From: Epiperipatus broadwayi
Lineage: Eukaryota; Onychophora; Udeonychophora; Euonychophora; Peripatidae
Length of the DNA: 64,000 nt
Assembly (NCBI GenBank): GCA_028023455.1
Contig: JAQFVV010006255.1
Span: 2,108,001-2,172,000 of the forward strand
Reading direction: 5' to 3'
Below the pieces are notes generated by a model, which was not told where the DNA came from, searched no databases, and saw nothing but the letters and a program-made list of their open reading frames with translations. Below, in pieces: positions 63,074-64,000 of the stretch; position 1 is the stretch's first letter; every line of letters starts with the position of its first letter. A program made the position numbers and the translations under genes.

Positions 63074-64000
63074 GAGAGTGAATTTTTTTATAATTGTACA
63101 AAATATTATTTTGTATTGAAATCAGTTCTATTGATTTAAAATATTAATTTGTAAAAAACTGATATAATTTTTATTTTATTAAATTTTCTTAAATGAACTG
63201 TAGAATGATTTATTGTTCTGTTGGCTTTTTGCCAAAAATAATTTTTAGTAAAACTGATTGATCATATGAATGGATTGGATTGTGATTTGGCTTTTAAAAG
63301 TAATAAAAATTTTAGCTCTGTATAATGGATTTCTAAATATATAGATTTTATCCAAGGAAGGTGGACCCAAACTCAAATGGATAATCTATTCTTCTATATC
63401 TTCATCAACAATGAATAAAAGCATTTTTTAAATCATCAATTACTGTAAAAATTATTTTCTTTAACTTCATTCAGGCCTGTCGATTGCCATAATATGTAAA
63501 TAGTCTATAGTCTATTTCTGTTTAATGCTTTATCACTTCTTTAATCAATTGCTGAAGAAAAGAACTTTTACTGGTAAATAAAATCTTTTATGAAATATAT
63601 ATTTTTTAAAAATGAACTTTCTGATAAATATTTTTTCTTATGCAACTATTAATTGCTGTTAATTTGCTATCAGTTTTAAACAGTGTATTAATTTATAATT
63701 TGTAAGAAAATATGTATTTAAATTAATCTTTTCAAATATTCTATTGGAATAATGAAAACATAGTATTAATTTGAAGAGTAATAATTTATTACTATTTATG
63801 AAAATGTACTGTCATATTTTGGTGCACATTGTAAAATATCTAATATTTGTTATTTAAATATAATTACTTCTAATTTTAAATTTATAATGTTGTTTAATTA
63901 CTAATAAGTATTTATTTTATGTATGATAGTTGGCCAATGCTGCTTGTATTGATAATTTGGATATTGTGGGATTGAATGTATTTAAATTGACATTATTAGT
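63074..64000. other. Downstream intron of MARCHF6, no exon confirmed
   Basis: AT-rich with no recognised motif. The next MARCHF6 exon should begin in phase 0. A weak AG at 63930 opens a frame to the window end, but it encodes nothing that I can match to the family. Confidence 0.55.

Noticed and set aside
63930-64000. Possible next MARCHF6 exon after the AG at 63929, open in phase 0 to the window end
   Set aside because: The encoded residues (LANAACIDNLDIVG...) do not match the acidic loop or the next conserved block of MARCHF6, and the polypyrimidine tract is poor. A 70-bp open frame is not rare enough to count.

Overview
This is a strongly AT-rich piece of an animal nuclear genome. The only host gene I can support is MARCHF6 (TEB4, the animal counterpart of yeast Doa10), an ER-membrane RING-CH ubiquitin ligase. 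Two consecutive internal coding exons lie on the + strand, 12424-12496 and 59194-59350. They join in frame across an intron of about 46.7 kb, and the start, RING-CH domain and most of the protein lie outside the window. From memory, the residues after the second transmembrane segment (HGGGPEWLE) look more like arthropod than vertebrate MARCHF6. The transposon protein remnants also look invertebrate. I would guess an arthropod with large introns, but this is weak.

Almost everything else is intron filled with decayed transposable elements. From left to right: a BED-finger hAT transposase fragment cut by the window edge (1-645, minus); a 5'-truncated LINE reverse transcriptase (2.85-4.09 kb, minus); a foldback family (5.4-6.4 kb); a Ty3/gypsy pol relic (8.4-10.4 kb, minus); MARCHF6 exon A; a second gypsy pol relic whose integrase region is tandemly triplicated (about 16.3-20 kb, minus); a long noncoding repeat (20.2-21.8 kb, with its other half at 14.6-15.8 kb and a fuller copy at 31.8-35.1 kb that carries a foldback insertion); a plus-strand gypsy relic (22.2-24.2 kb, with an integrase tail at 27.8 kb); a nearly full-length two-ORF LINE (35.6-41.3 kb, minus); a direct and inverted repeat cluster (43.3-44.2 kb); a gag-bearing gypsy relic between two LTR-like blocks (47.8-56.7 kb), which also holds a 7-copy satellite and a small hAT element with a perfect 8-bp target duplication; MARCHF6 exon B; a TA-flanked inverted-repeat element starting 36 bp after its splice donor; and a 2.3-kb hAT relic with both ends (60.8-63.1 kb, minus).

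Seven of the eight element relics with recognisable coding sequence lie antisense to MARCHF6. None has an intact transposase or polymerase. No rRNA, tRNA, CRISPR or bacterial-type operon was seen. The best candidates for undescribed biology are the unclassified roughly 3.3-kb repeat family, the foldback family and the direct/inverted cluster at 43.3-44.2 kb.
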